Shown here one piece after another: positions 17,245 to 27,087 of a stretch of DNA of 64,000 bases. The notes below the pieces were generated by a model that was not told the origin of the DNA, did no database searches, and worked only from the letters and a program-made list of their open reading frames with translations. The translations under genes were made by a program, and so were the position numbers. Position 1 is the stretch's first letter. Every line of letters begins with the position of its first letter. Origin of the DNA: Dysgonomonas sp. UBA7710 (GTDB lineage: Bacteria; Bacteroidota; Bacteroidia; Bacteroidales; Dysgonomonadaceae); contig NZ_DLFW01000029.1 of NCBI RefSeq assembly GCF_002482385.1, positions 85,732-149,731 on the forward strand, given 5' to 3'.

Positions 17245-19263
17245 TTACCATCCCGGGTTTTGCTTTAACGCCGGATTCAACCTCATCTGATTGAGAGGAA
17301 CCGGACTAAGATAGTCCCGTTGCGAATAAAGCAGATTACCTGATAAAGTTGCTATTGAACGCCCGTAATCAGGGTCGTTCACACCACTACCTTCATATAC
17401 ACCATGCGCCAGCGGATATTCTTCGGGATAATAAGCCGGCTGCCCATGATATACGGCGTCATTCGCTTTTGCGGTCATATATTCAGTTCCGTACACATGC
17501 CGTCCCAACTTTTGTCCTTTAAGGTTGATATGTGCTATTCCCCAACGTTTCAGGTCATCTTCACGAAACCCTTCTCCATATAATTCACAAGCCCGTTCGC
17601 GGCGAATCTCATCCAGCATGTTCATTTTTTTGCATACTGTTTTACCTTGTGCATGATCCCACCATCCGGCATCCCAGACATTGGCTATCAAGGCATTTGT
17701 CAGAGGGGCTACTCCTGCTCTGGCTCTGTTCTTATTAATGGAGAAATTAAGGTCATTATCTGAAATTGTTCCTTCGCCCAGTTCTACTGCTGCTTCGGCA
17801 TATATCAGGTGTACCTCGGCCAGACGAATGAGAGGGTAATCGGCAGACTCTGTATTGGTAGCTCTATTCGCACCTTCAATGGCAAACTTACGGCTGCCAT
17901 ATCCATTATGCGTGCTATTTCCCCGGAGGGTAGGAATATAAATAGTATGTTTATTGCCAAATGCAGGATCGTTCGGATTGTATGGGACTTCGGGATATGC
18001 AGGGTCGGGATAAGGTTTTCCCTGCTCTTTCAGGGCTCCGCCGTCTTCAGTCCGGCTACTCCAGTATGGACGGTCAGGCATAAATGTACTACCGATAAAT
18101 CTGTAATCGCGGTTACGGAATTCATCATAAAAGTGTTCAAATCCTAAAAACTGGGGATTATTCTGTGCGTCAGTGATATTACCTGTATAGCTGACGCGTA
18201 CCGGCAATCCGTTTCTACACAGGAAAGATTCACCAAACACAGCGCTGATACCCGCTGCCTGCCATGTAAATACAGTGTGTGAAAGATTGATACCACCTTT
18301 AAGAAGGTCATAGTCATACTTCTTGCTAAAGATAAACTCTTTGTTTGTTGCTTTTCCTGCCCCTTTAAAATTTGGCATATTACCACCCTTATCATCTATA
18401 TTGAAAAGATAGTAATAGCTTAAAGAGTCACACTTATTCCAAAGTTCGAAGGTTCCTGTCTCGGCTTCTGTAATGATTTCCCCGGCCAGAGTTTTAGCTT
18501 CGGTCAGCATTTGCTGAATAGATGGGTAACTTGCCGGCCTGGCATTACCGGCCCCTGTGGAACTACCGTCTCCATCAAGGTCGTAACCAATACCCGGAAC
18601 GTATTTTTCCCAAGTTGCTTCGTAAAGCAGTACCCGTGCCAAAAATGATTTTGCGGCTTCATTACTGACTTTACCCTTATCTGCCGCGGCAATATCTTTT
18701 TCTTTAGGGAGTAAAGGAATCGCCGACTTCAGATCGGAAATGATAAAATTCGCAACTTCGTAGCGGCTGTTTCTTGCACCATAAAGAACCGGATCATCCA
18801 CATCCATTACATGATCTGCAACAGGTATCCCACCAAACTTTTGCAAGAGATAAAAATGCTGCCATGCACGGAAGAAATAGGCGGTACCAATTGCTGCGCT
18901 GATTTCCGATTTATTTCCTGCATATTCGCTGCCTTTGGTCAACAAGATATTGCAATTGCGAATATAACTATAGGGTTTATCCCATTGAAAATTGCTTTCT
19001 ACGGCAGAACCACCCCCATTATTTCCAAGACCTGAAATATCGAGGTTCTGATCCATTTTATAATATGTAGGTTTATCGTTATAATCTTTCCATCCTTCCA
19101 GATTATACAGACCGTTTGCTGCCTGCTTAAAATGATCCGGAGTAGTAAAGAAGATAGCCTCAGTTTCTTGTGACAGCGGCTCTTTATCAAGGAAATCGCT
19201 ACATCCCGTCAGTAATGCCAATAACATTACCGGTGAAAATATTTTACTTATAATAGATTTCAT
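17245..19263 (-). CDS. SusD/RagB-family glycan-binding lipoprotein
   Basis: The 672-residue protein has a lipoprotein signal (LLALLTGC, then SDFLDKEPLS). The N-terminal SusD motif is followed by TPR-like helices (GTAYFFRAWQHFYLLQKFGGIPV) and the typical C-terminal segment with PLIRLAEVHLIYAEAAVE, RRERACELYGEGFREDDLKRWG and LNPALKQNPGW. SusD proteins sit on the outer leaflet and form a lid over the SusC channel to capture oligosaccharides. It starts 21 bp after the susC stop, the usual pairing. Confidence 0.96.
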   Translation of the reverse strand: MKSIISKIFSPVMLLALLTGCSDFLDKEPLSQETEAIFFTTPDHFKQAANGLYNLEGWKDYNDKPTYYKMDQNLDISGLGNNGGGSAVESNFQWDKPYSYIRNCNILLTKGSEYAGNKSEISAAIGTAYFFRAWQHFYLLQKFGGIPVADHVMDVDDPVLYGARNSRYEVANFIISDLKSAIPLLPKEKDIAAADKGKVSNEAAKSFLARVLLYEATWEKYVPGIGYDLDGDGSSTGAGNARPASYPSIQQMLTEAKTLAGEIITEAETGTFELWNKCDSLSYYYLFNIDDKGGNMPNFKGAGKATNKEFIFSKKYDYDLLKGGINLSHTVFTWQAAGISAVFGESFLCRNGLPVRVSYTGNITDAQNNPQFLGFEHFYDEFRNRDYRFIGSTFMPDRPYWSSRTEDGGALKEQGKPYPDPAYPEVPYNPNDPAFGNKHTIYIPTLRGNSTHNGYGSRKFAIEGANRATNTESADYPLIRLAEVHLIYAEAAVELGEGTISDNDLNFSINKNRARAGVAPLTNALIANVWDAGWWDHAQGKTVCKKMNMLDEIRRERACELYGEGFREDDLKRWGIAHINLKGQKLGRHVYGTEYMTAKANDAVYHGQPAYYPEEYPLAHGVYEGSGVNDPDYGRSIATLSGNLLYSQRDYLSPVPLNQMRLNPALKQNPGW

Positions 19264-19284
19264 TTGTTCAAATTTAATGATTAA

Positions 19285-22200
19285 TTAAAATGTGATGTCC
19301 ATCCCCCAGGTAAGCATGCGGTTGAAAGGAAAAGTATTATTAGATCCCTCTCCATATTCAGGGTCATAACCGTCTTTGATCTTACTCCACTCCCAAAGGT
19401 CGTCTCCTGAAAAGTAGACCCGAAGCTTATTCAGTCCCATTTTTTTTGTTACATTTTGAGGAAGGGTATACCCTACTACTAAGGACTTTAGTCTGATATA
19501 TTTGGAACTCTGAACGGTTGCATCTTTGTTTGCATAATTCCAGTTGTTAAATGCATTATCCCGTGATGCAATTGTATAGCTCGTATTCGGATTCTCTTCG
19601 GTCCACATTTTTCCCATAAATGTATTATTCTGGTATGTGAAATTTGCTACCCAGGGATATGCAAAATATCCGCTTCTCAATACTGTCTGTTTTCCAACCC
19701 CCTGGAAGAATGCCTGCAAATCAATTCCTTTCCATTCTGCTCCGAGCTTGAATCCGAAATTAAGACGTGGTGCCGCGTCTCCCGCATAGTAGATATCTTT
19801 TGTTGTAATAGCTCCGTCACCATCGAGATCGACCAGTTTACGAGCTCCCGGACGAAGACGGTTTGTACCGCTTTCCAGCGGAGCCGGAATTATATTGCCA
19901 GCCTTGGGGCCTGTATGATCTGCATTCCAGTAATACTGATTATAGAATGCGTCGACTTCTGCCTGTGTCTGGAAAATACCATCGGTCTTATAAACATAAA
20001 TCGCATCTCTCGGCATACCTACCAGACGGTTGGAGTTCTTTCCGGGATTAGGTACGTTCTCGCTATTTTCTAATGTAAGGATCTTTGACCATGCATCAGC
20101 TATGAAGCCCCCTATATTATAAGAGACATCTCCTATCTTATCCCTCCAGTTGAGGGAAAACTCCCATCCTTTAGCCCTGAATTTACCATTGTTTGTTTTT
20201 GGTGCGGATGCTCCCAATATCGAAGGGTATGTTACAGGAATGAACATGCCGTTATTGGTCTTTACGAAATAATCGAATGAACCCGACAGACGGGATTTTA
20301 AGAATGAAAAGTCCAGTCCGGCATCGTGACTGTTAATCGTCTCCCATGTTCTCAGGTTTGAGGTCATACCACCAAGAGTCAATGACGGTTGGGATGCCAC
20401 ATCTGTACCAAAAAATGCATTTCCTGTATTTATTACTGCATATCGTTCGTAATTGTCGATTCCTTCAACACTTCCTGTTTTTCCGTAATTGTACCTGATT
20501 TTCAGATTAGTCAGCCATTTAAAGTCTTTCATGAAATCTTCGTTAGAAATAACCCACCCGCCGGAGACTGAATAAAAGTTCTTCCAACGCTGGTCGACAG
20601 ATAATTTGGATGAGCCATCACGACGACCCAGCAGGTCTAAAAGATATTTTCCATCATAATTGTAACTGACACGTCCCAGATATGAAACGAATCCCCACGA
20701 ACTTTGCCCGCCTCCGGCTCCATTATTTGTTCCGTTTACCATCACTTCGAGGTCAACAAGATCAGAACCTGCGTATAAAGGTCCGCTATTACGCGAAGCA
20801 AGTATTTTCTTATAGTTTTCCTCTTCGGCTGTCATACCCAGCATCGCTGATACATTGTGTACCTGATTGAAACTACGCGTATAGTTGATAAACCCGCCGA
20901 AAGTCACATTTTTCCATTCATACTTTTCTTCTTTGAGCGAACCGGGAGATTGTCTTTTCCCTGTTTTGTTCCCTTCCCAGTCGTAATATTGGACTTCTTT
21001 TTTTAGTTCCTGAACATCTTTTTCCACTCTCTTGAATGAACCTGTTCCGGATAAAGAGAGTCCTCTTACCAATTGTGAAAGATCTAAAGTCACTTTTATA
21101 TTGGAACGGAATGTATTGAAGTCTGTTTTCGTTTGGCCGCCGCCTACAAGCCCTCCCACAGGATTGCGCGCACCATTAAAGGTATCATAGAATTGTCCGT
21201 ATTGGTTGTAGACCGGCCAGAACCAAGGATCGTACCATCCTGCCCCCACATCGGTATTGGGCGTGGTTATATTGCGTACTTCATACGACATTCCGGTTTC
21301 TACCTTCAGCATTCTGGTTGCCTGGTAATCCATATTCAGACGTCCGCTATATTTTTTTTCCCCGTCCTCTGCAATTTTTAATTGTGAATTATTATCAGCA
21401 TAACCCAGGGATGCCATATAGCTAAATTTTTCATCAGCTCCTGATATGTTTATTGAATGCTTATGCGAGAGAGACTGTCCGTACATATAATCCAGCATAT
21501 TGACAGCATCGTAGCGTCCAATCTGACCATTACCTTGCTTCAAAGTAAAAACTTCTCCTTTTCTCAATGCATTGAAAAACGTTTCTCCTGTTATCGTCTC
21601 CCCAATTCCAAAGCCATCAATCGGAGTTTGAAGCGTGCCTCCGAAAGAATTGAAGATCCACCAGTCCACTCTTTTGTGAATTTCTGCAGGGTCCGTAATA
21701 GTCGGATTCTTAGCCCGTGCATCCTGATATTGCGCTTCATAGAACATATCCAAAAATTCGAAACGGTTGGTTACTGGAGATTGAATTCCATCTATAGTTG
21801 TGCTTAGGGAGCCATTATAGGTTATCTTAGCGGCCCCCTTCTTACCCCTCTTAGTAGTTACTAATATGACACCGGATGCAGAACGCGCACCATAAATAGC
21901 AGCAGAAGCGTCTTTTAACACTGAGATATTTTCAATGTCATTTGGCTCCATCTGATTCAATTCGTCTAATGATCCGCTTACTCCATCAATGAGGACTAAA
22001 GGGCTGGACTTACCGTTGACTGAAATATCTCCACGAATTTTCATTTCCGCTCCTTCGCTGCCCGGACGGGTAGAAGTACGCGTTACGATAAGTCCGGGTA
22101 TTTCTCCCTGAAGTGCTACCGATACATTGTTTATACCACGGTCTTTAAAAACTTCATCACCGGAAATCTGGCTGATGGCACTGGTTAGAGAAGCTTTCTT

Positions 22201-22611
22201 CTGCGTACCGTAACCGACTACAACAACTTCGTCAAGGGTATTGGTTTCTTCAATTAATGTTATATTTATAGTACTTCTATCGCTCAGATTTACCGTTTGA
22301 GGTTCAAAACCTATATACGAAAATTTTAATTGAGTTCTTCCTTCCGGTATTATAATGGTATAATTTCCGTCGGTGTCCGTCATAGTTCCGACTGTGGTTC
22401 CAACGACACTAACGCTTACTCCGGCCAGAGGTTCGCCGCTGGAATCGTTGACAGTTCCTTTTACCGTTTTAGTAGCTTGAGTTTGTTGAGAACTCTCTTT
22501 TACGCCCATATTTGCATACAAGCCGGAATAGGTTACCCCTCCCAGAAATAATGCAAGGGCCAATAATAATCCTTTTTGACATGGGAATTTCGATTTTCGC
22601 TTTCTTTTCAT
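19285..22611 (-). CDS. SusC/RagA-family TonB-dependent outer-membrane transporter
   Basis: The 1108-residue protein has a signal region, then a carboxypeptidase-regulatory-like beta-sandwich (VKGTVNDSSGEPLAGVSVSV to INITLIEE). Next come the SusC hallmark DEVVVVGYGTQKKASLTSAI, a plug domain (MKIRGDISVNGKSSPLVLIDG, DIENISVLKDASAAIYGARSASGVILVTTKRG) and a long beta-barrel ending in an aromatic residue (MDITF). It imports oligosaccharides across the outer membrane using ExbBD/TonB energy. It is the first PUL gene, behind the -7 element at 22652-22659. Confidence 0.97.
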   Translation of the reverse strand: MKRKRKSKFPCQKGLLLALALFLGGVTYSGLYANMGVKESSQQTQATKTVKGTVNDSSGEPLAGVSVSVVGTTVGTMTDTDGNYTIIIPEGRTQLKFSYIGFEPQTVNLSDRSTINITLIEETNTLDEVVVVGYGTQKKASLTSAISQISGDEVFKDRGINNVSVALQGEIPGLIVTRTSTRPGSEGAEMKIRGDISVNGKSSPLVLIDGVSGSLDELNQMEPNDIENISVLKDASAAIYGARSASGVILVTTKRGKKGAAKITYNGSLSTTIDGIQSPVTNRFEFLDMFYEAQYQDARAKNPTITDPAEIHKRVDWWIFNSFGGTLQTPIDGFGIGETITGETFFNALRKGEVFTLKQGNGQIGRYDAVNMLDYMYGQSLSHKHSINISGADEKFSYMASLGYADNNSQLKIAEDGEKKYSGRLNMDYQATRMLKVETGMSYEVRNITTPNTDVGAGWYDPWFWPVYNQYGQFYDTFNGARNPVGGLVGGGQTKTDFNTFRSNIKVTLDLSQLVRGLSLSGTGSFKRVEKDVQELKKEVQYYDWEGNKTGKRQSPGSLKEEKYEWKNVTFGGFINYTRSFNQVHNVSAMLGMTAEEENYKKILASRNSGPLYAGSDLVDLEVMVNGTNNGAGGGQSSWGFVSYLGRVSYNYDGKYLLDLLGRRDGSSKLSVDQRWKNFYSVSGGWVISNEDFMKDFKWLTNLKIRYNYGKTGSVEGIDNYERYAVINTGNAFFGTDVASQPSLTLGGMTSNLRTWETINSHDAGLDFSFLKSRLSGSFDYFVKTNNGMFIPVTYPSILGASAPKTNNGKFRAKGWEFSLNWRDKIGDVSYNIGGFIADAWSKILTLENSENVPNPGKNSNRLVGMPRDAIYVYKTDGIFQTQAEVDAFYNQYYWNADHTGPKAGNIIPAPLESGTNRLRPGARKLVDLDGDGAITTKDIYYAGDAAPRLNFGFKLGAEWKGIDLQAFFQGVGKQTVLRSGYFAYPWVANFTYQNNTFMGKMWTEENPNTSYTIASRDNAFNNWNYANKDATVQSSKYIRLKSLVVGYTLPQNVTKKMGLNKLRVYFSGDDLWEWSKIKDGYDPEYGEGSNNTFPFNRMLTWGMDITF

Positions 22612-22651
22612 GTGATTAGATTTAAAATGAAATTATAAACAGATTCGTTAA

Positions 22652-22659
22652 CAAAAGTA
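22652..22659 (-). promoter_or_regulatory. -7 promoter element (TACTTTTG) of the PUL
   Basis: CAAAAGTA on the plus strand gives TACTTTTG on the minus strand, 41 bp before the susC start. The 406-bp gap between susC and the divergent regulator (22612-23017) holds this element, the regulator promoter and AT-rich sequence where the activator probably binds. I see no clear operator repeat. Confidence 0.6.
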
Positions 22660-22964
22660 AATGAGTGAATCTTTCTTCCCATAGGAAAAAGAGCCTAAAA
22701 AGTCCGAAATAACTATTCTGGATTAGAATAATAATTGTCCGGCCAGTGTCAAAATAATTTGAGACTCCTGCATTATAGACTATTTAGAATAATTGTCTTA
22801 TATTCCCGGAATAATCCGGTATGGTAAGGGATACCAGATTTATTTTATGGATATTATTTTATCTATAGATTATATCACTAGTGATGCTGAACATAAGTAA
22901 TGCCAGTCTATATTTGTTGTACTAAAAAATATGCTGAACTTAATATATAATTATCAATAAATAT

Positions 22965-22972
22965 TAAATTTG
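22965..22972 (+). promoter_or_regulatory. -7 promoter element (TAAATTTG) of the AraC-type regulator
   Basis: It matches TAnnTTTG and lies 46 bp before the ATG at 23018. It supports that ATG over a TTG at 22970, which falls inside the promoter element. Confidence 0.55.
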
Positions 22973-23017
22973 TCGTACCTTAGTCTATACTATAATTGCG
23001 ATTCTGACAATTTTCTG

Positions 23018-25732
23018 ATGAAAAGTAAACTGTACATATTCTTTTTTATCCTGGGCTATTTTTGCAATATAGCATATGCCATTAAACCATTCCGGAATAT
23101 TAGCGTCGACAATGGTCTTAGTAGCAATACTATAAATTGCATATTCAAAGATAGCGGCAAATATATCTGGCTGGGGTTACCAAATGGGCTGAACCGTTTT
23201 GATGGTGTAGATATTATATCTGTAAAATATTTCGAAAACCAATTTATAGTCTCTATATCTGAAATAGATTCTTTGAATCTGTTTGTTGCATCTGAGAGAA
23301 ACCTCTATAAATATAACAGAAGAGAGAATACAGCCTCTAAATATGAACTGGAAAGGAATCAAGACATAAAAATAAAGAAAATATTACCCGACAAAAAAGA
23401 GAATTTACTTATAGCTACCAATAGAGGCTTATTCACCTTTGTCAGCGACAAGGTTGAGAAAATACAGAGCGTCTCATCTGATATAACAGATATAACAGTT
23501 GACAACAATAATATATACTGGATAACCACTACTTCGGGATTAATCAGCTATAATGTACTATCGGGTAGCCTTGATACATATTATTTATTTAATAATAAAT
23601 CCAGCAATAACTTCTCCTCACTCAGCCTTGACAATAATAATATTTATCTTGGATTTCAGAACAGTATTTACTGTTTTGATATTATTGCCAAAGCATTTGA
23701 TAAGATAATAGATTTGGACAATAATTATATACTTAATATATATTACAATGACAATAGGCTATATGTGGGAACAAATGGTGGTGGACTCAAAATTATTTCT
23801 TTAACGGATCGAAGTATAGTATCTCTTACACACAACCCATCCAATCCGGAAAGTATTAGTTCAAACGCCATATACTCGTTCTTACTTGACGGAGAATCAT
23901 TCTGGATTGGAACCTTCGTGGGAGGGCTAAACTATACGCCCTATATAAGGAATATATTTAGCACTTATAGTAAAAGTGGAACATTTGATAGCCGGGGTGT
24001 TAATATAAGGTCGATGAATTTAATCGGTGATAATAAAATATTAGGAACCCGAAGCGGATTTATCTATTTCGGAAAGGAGAAAGTGCATATTTTCAGTACA
24101 GAAAACACCCCTGCTCTCAGATCAAACATTATACTTTGCATATATCAGTTTAAAGATAAATACCTCATTGGTACATATGGGGGAGGCGTATATCTGTTCA
24201 ATCCGGATAAACTGACTGTAGATAGATTCAAAAAAGACAATGTTTTCATTGATAACTCTTTCTATTCCATAACAGATGACAATGACGGGTACCTCTGGCT
24301 CGGCACCTTAAACGGTCTGATCAGATATGATGTGAAAGCCGATAAATATGAAGTATTCACAACTATTAACTCGGGACTGATCAATAAAGACATCTATTAT
24401 ATAACAGCTGATACAAAGAACAGGATATGGATAGGTACAAATGAAGGTGTCTGCTACTATGAAAATGGAAAAATATATGTTCCTAAAGATATAGACCTAT
24501 CTTTTATCAAAACTGTCCGATATCTATTCTCAGACAAAGCAGGTAATATATGGATAGGTAGTGAAAAAGACGGACTAATCAAAGTCTCTCCCGATATAGA
24601 TTCATTCGAACATATTACTACCAGTGATTTTTTACCGGACAACTATGTATTAAGTATTATTGAAGATCAGGAGCAATATATATGGATATGTACGCCTAAA
24701 GGGATGGTAAGATATAATCCTGAATCTGCTGATTACCGGATATTCTCTCTTTATGATGGTATTCCATGGTATACATTCAACTCTGCAGTCCAAATGGCTG
24801 ATGACGGTACCTTGTGGTGGGGTAATGAGAAAGGGCTGGTATATCTGAATCCTAAAGATAAATTATTGAAGAGTACTTCGAATAACCAGATTGCAATAAC
24901 CTCTATTTATATTGACGGCAAGCTGGAAGAAGTCGGTTCTAAAATGTTGCCTGTATCTTCCGAGTATATGAAAGTTATCAAACTAAGCCCTTCTCAGAAC
25001 AGTATCGGAATACACTTCTCTGATCGTTTATATACTATTCCCCAGTCGGAAATCTATGAATATAAGCTAGAGGGGCTGGACGACAAATGGCAACGCATCA
25101 TTGGGCGTAATGACCTTTATATATCCAATCTCCCCAGCGGTTCTTATAAGCTGCTATTGAGAAAAGCCGGGAGCGAAGAACCAATACAATCTATATCCAT
25201 AATCAAGACTAAATCATATACGATTTATGTATGGTTGTTCATTATAGCCATCCTGATAGTTGCCTCGGTACTCACTTTTAGTATGAATATACTGAAAACT
25301 AAAAGGTTGAAGGAGAAATTCATCCAGTCATCATCGAAAGTCAAGTATCAGAGTATTAAGATGGAAGAAAATGAAATATCCCAGATAAAAGAAGCTCTAC
25401 TCAAGTACTTCGAAGAAGAACAGCCATATTTGAATTCCGAACTCAAACTGGAAGATGTATCCAATGCAATACACCATTCTAAAACAAGGGTTTCCCAGGT
25501 ACTAAACCAGTATCTGCAATCTAATTTTGCCGACTTCACAAATACATACCGTATACAGGTATTTAAAGAAAAGGCAGAAGAAGGCTTGATCCAGCAATAC
25601 ACTCTTAGCGCTTTATCTAAAGAATGCGGGTTCAGTTCGCGTAGTTCTTTTTTCCATAGCTTTAAGAAAATTACAGGCCAAACACCTTTGGAATATCTGA
25701 AAGAAGCCGGTATAAAAATAGATAAGCCCTGA
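23018..25732 (+). CDS. Transmembrane AraC-type regulator with periplasmic propeller sensor, no kinase or receiver
   Basis: About 904 residues. The ATG at 23018 gives a signal peptide (MKSKLYIFFFILGYFCNIAYA) and sits behind the promoter at 22965. The periplasmic part is a two-component-regulator beta-propeller: repeated blades with GLSSNTINCIFKD, IWLGLPNGLNRFD, LWLGTLNGLIRYD, IWIGTNEGV and IWIGSEKDG. A Y_Y_Y-type domain follows (YEYKLEGLDDKWQ to LPSGSYKLLLRK, about 680-725). One membrane segment (about 733-753) leads to a coiled linker and a C-terminal AraC HTH (about 805-900, with LKLEDVSNAIHHSKTRVSQVLNQ and YTLSALSKECGFSSRSSFFHSFKKITG). No His-kinase or receiver motifs occur between the membrane and HTH. 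It is divergent from susC, so it is the likely PUL activator. Confidence 0.88.
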   Translation: MKSKLYIFFFILGYFCNIAYAIKPFRNISVDNGLSSNTINCIFKDSGKYIWLGLPNGLNRFDGVDIISVKYFENQFIVSISEIDSLNLFVASERNLYKYNRRENTASKYELERNQDIKIKKILPDKKENLLIATNRGLFTFVSDKVEKIQSVSSDITDITVDNNNIYWITTTSGLISYNVLSGSLDTYYLFNNKSSNNFSSLSLDNNNIYLGFQNSIYCFDIIAKAFDKIIDLDNNYILNIYYNDNRLYVGTNGGGLKIISLTDRSIVSLTHNPSNPESISSNAIYSFLLDGESFWIGTFVGGLNYTPYIRNIFSTYSKSGTFDSRGVNIRSMNLIGDNKILGTRSGFIYFGKEKVHIFSTENTPALRSNIILCIYQFKDKYLIGTYGGGVYLFNPDKLTVDRFKKDNVFIDNSFYSITDDNDGYLWLGTLNGLIRYDVKADKYEVFTTINSGLINKDIYYITADTKNRIWIGTNEGVCYYENGKIYVPKDIDLSFIKTVRYLFSDKAGNIWIGSEKDGLIKVSPDIDSFEHITTSDFLPDNYVLSIIEDQEQYIWICTPKGMVRYNPESADYRIFSLYDGIPWYTFNSAVQMADDGTLWWGNEKGLVYLNPKDKLLKSTSNNQIAITSIYIDGKLEEVGSKMLPVSSEYMKVIKLSPSQNSIGIHFSDRLYTIPQSEIYEYKLEGLDDKWQRIIGRNDLYISNLPSGSYKLLLRKAGSEEPIQSISIIKTKSYTIYVWLFIIAILIVASVLTFSMNILKTKRLKEKFIQSSSKVKYQSIKMEENEISQIKEALLKYFEEEQPYLNSELKLEDVSNAIHHSKTRVSQVLNQYLQSNFADFTNTYRIQVFKEKAEEGLIQQYTLSALSKECGFSSRSSFFHSFKKITGQTPLEYLKEAGIKIDKP

Positions 25733-25734
25733 AA

Positions 25735-27078
25735 CTAGAATAACAGCGAGACTTTAGTCCCTGTATCGATCTCTGATTCTATCTTATATTCAATTCCGTT
25801 CTTGTCCAGTATGCGTAGGGCTATCGACAGGCCGATACCGCTACCTTGCACCTCGTTCGTGTTATCTGCCCGATAAAAAGGTTTACTGATGTCTGCCAGT
25901 TGGTCCGATGGAATACCAATACCTTTGTCGGCAATGGACAAACAAAGTCTGTCACACTTCTTGTAAAGATGTATTGTGACATTCTCTTTAGAAGAATACT
26001 TCACTGCGTTTTCTACCAGATTGAATAAAGCAATCAACAACTGGGTTCTGTCTTTATCCATAGACATCAGTTGCTCATCTTCCGGTTTTATATCCATATT
26101 GACCAGAATCTTAGAATTCGGATACAGACTTTTCATTTTACTTATAATTTCCCAGATCAACTCGTCTATTCGCATAGAGGATGCTTCCTTTTCATCTTTC
26201 TTCAGGTCGGAAATAATAATGAGAGTGTCTAATATCTCTTCCATCTGCACTATCTGTTCAATGAGCTTTCCCGACAGTTGCCTGTATTCTTCGGGGCTAC
26301 GGTCTTTTATCGTAAATAGATCGACGTTACCCATCATGGAAGCCAACGGAGTCTTAAATTCATGGGAAACATATCTTACAAAATTCTTTTGGATGATAAC
26401 TGTCTCTGATATCTTTGCCAGTAAATCATTGAATGTTTCTATGAGGTTCTGCAATTCATCTTTCGTTTCAGGTGATTGTATCCGGACATTCAGATTTTTT
26501 GTCGATATATTTTTCACCTGGCTTATCACATCACTAAACGGACGATACGCGATACGGGATACCCAGCGGCTGAGGAGGACAATAGCTAAAAGTCCGACAA
26601 CAAACGACGGGATCAATATCCACAACAATAGGTTAACCTGTTCTGCAAGTCCGCTTTCGGGAACTTTAGCGATAACGACAAAATCCCCCTGATTATCCTC
26701 ATAGAATATGCCGTAGCAAAGGTATTCGTCTATGGTAAAAGACATATGCCGGTTGAGCCGTATCCTGTCGAGAATAGAAACAGGTATATCGGATACACCG
26801 ACGCCATATGCTATATTATTGTGCATGTCGTATACCTGATAATATGAGTCGGTTACAATCTCTTCAAACTGAGCTTTAATCTTTGCAAACTCCCTGTCAT
26901 TCAGTTCATCTTCTTCAAGGTAGAACAAAGCTGATATATGAGCCGTTTTTTCAAGATTACTATAAATGGACTTTTTTGTGTTGTTATAGAACAAACCGTA
27001 TATAAGCAGGGATATAATAGCGAAGATTATACCGAAGATAAGCGAACAATACAGGCTCAGGCGATTTTTTACTTTCAT
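25735..27078 (-). CDS. Sensor histidine kinase (HAMP, HisKA, HATPase)
   Basis: The 447-residue protein has two membrane segments (about 10-32 and 150-172) around a periplasmic sensor domain. HAMP follows (RPFSDVISQVKNIS), then HisKA with the phospho-acceptor in FVRYVSHEFKTPLASM (His near 238). The ATPase boxes are FNLVENAVKYSSK, IADKGIGIP and GSGIGLSIALRIL. It is a class I orthodox kinase and phosphorylates the regulator encoded 9 bp upstream. The signal is unknown. Its stop lies only 2 bp from the stop of the convergent AraC-type regulator, with no terminator hairpin visible between them. Confidence 0.93.
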   Translation of the reverse strand: MKVKNRLSLYCSLIFGIIFAIISLLIYGLFYNNTKKSIYSNLEKTAHISALFYLEEDELNDREFAKIKAQFEEIVTDSYYQVYDMHNNIAYGVGVSDIPVSILDRIRLNRHMSFTIDEYLCYGIFYEDNQGDFVVIAKVPESGLAEQVNLLLWILIPSFVVGLLAIVLLSRWVSRIAYRPFSDVISQVKNISTKNLNVRIQSPETKDELQNLIETFNDLLAKISETVIIQKNFVRYVSHEFKTPLASMMGNVDLFTIKDRSPEEYRQLSGKLIEQIVQMEEILDTLIIISDLKKDEKEASSMRIDELIWEIISKMKSLYPNSKILVNMDIKPEDEQLMSMDKDRTQLLIALFNLVENAVKYSSKENVTIHLYKKCDRLCLSIADKGIGIPSDQLADISKPFYRADNTNEVQGSGIGLSIALRILDKNGIEYKIESEIDTGTKVSLLF

Positions 27079-27087
27079 GTAATATCT

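Noticed and set aside
25976..26692. A 238-codon plus-strand open frame
   Set aside because: It is antisense to the histidine kinase, whose motifs are complete; it has low-complexity Ser/Ile/Phe content and no family signature.
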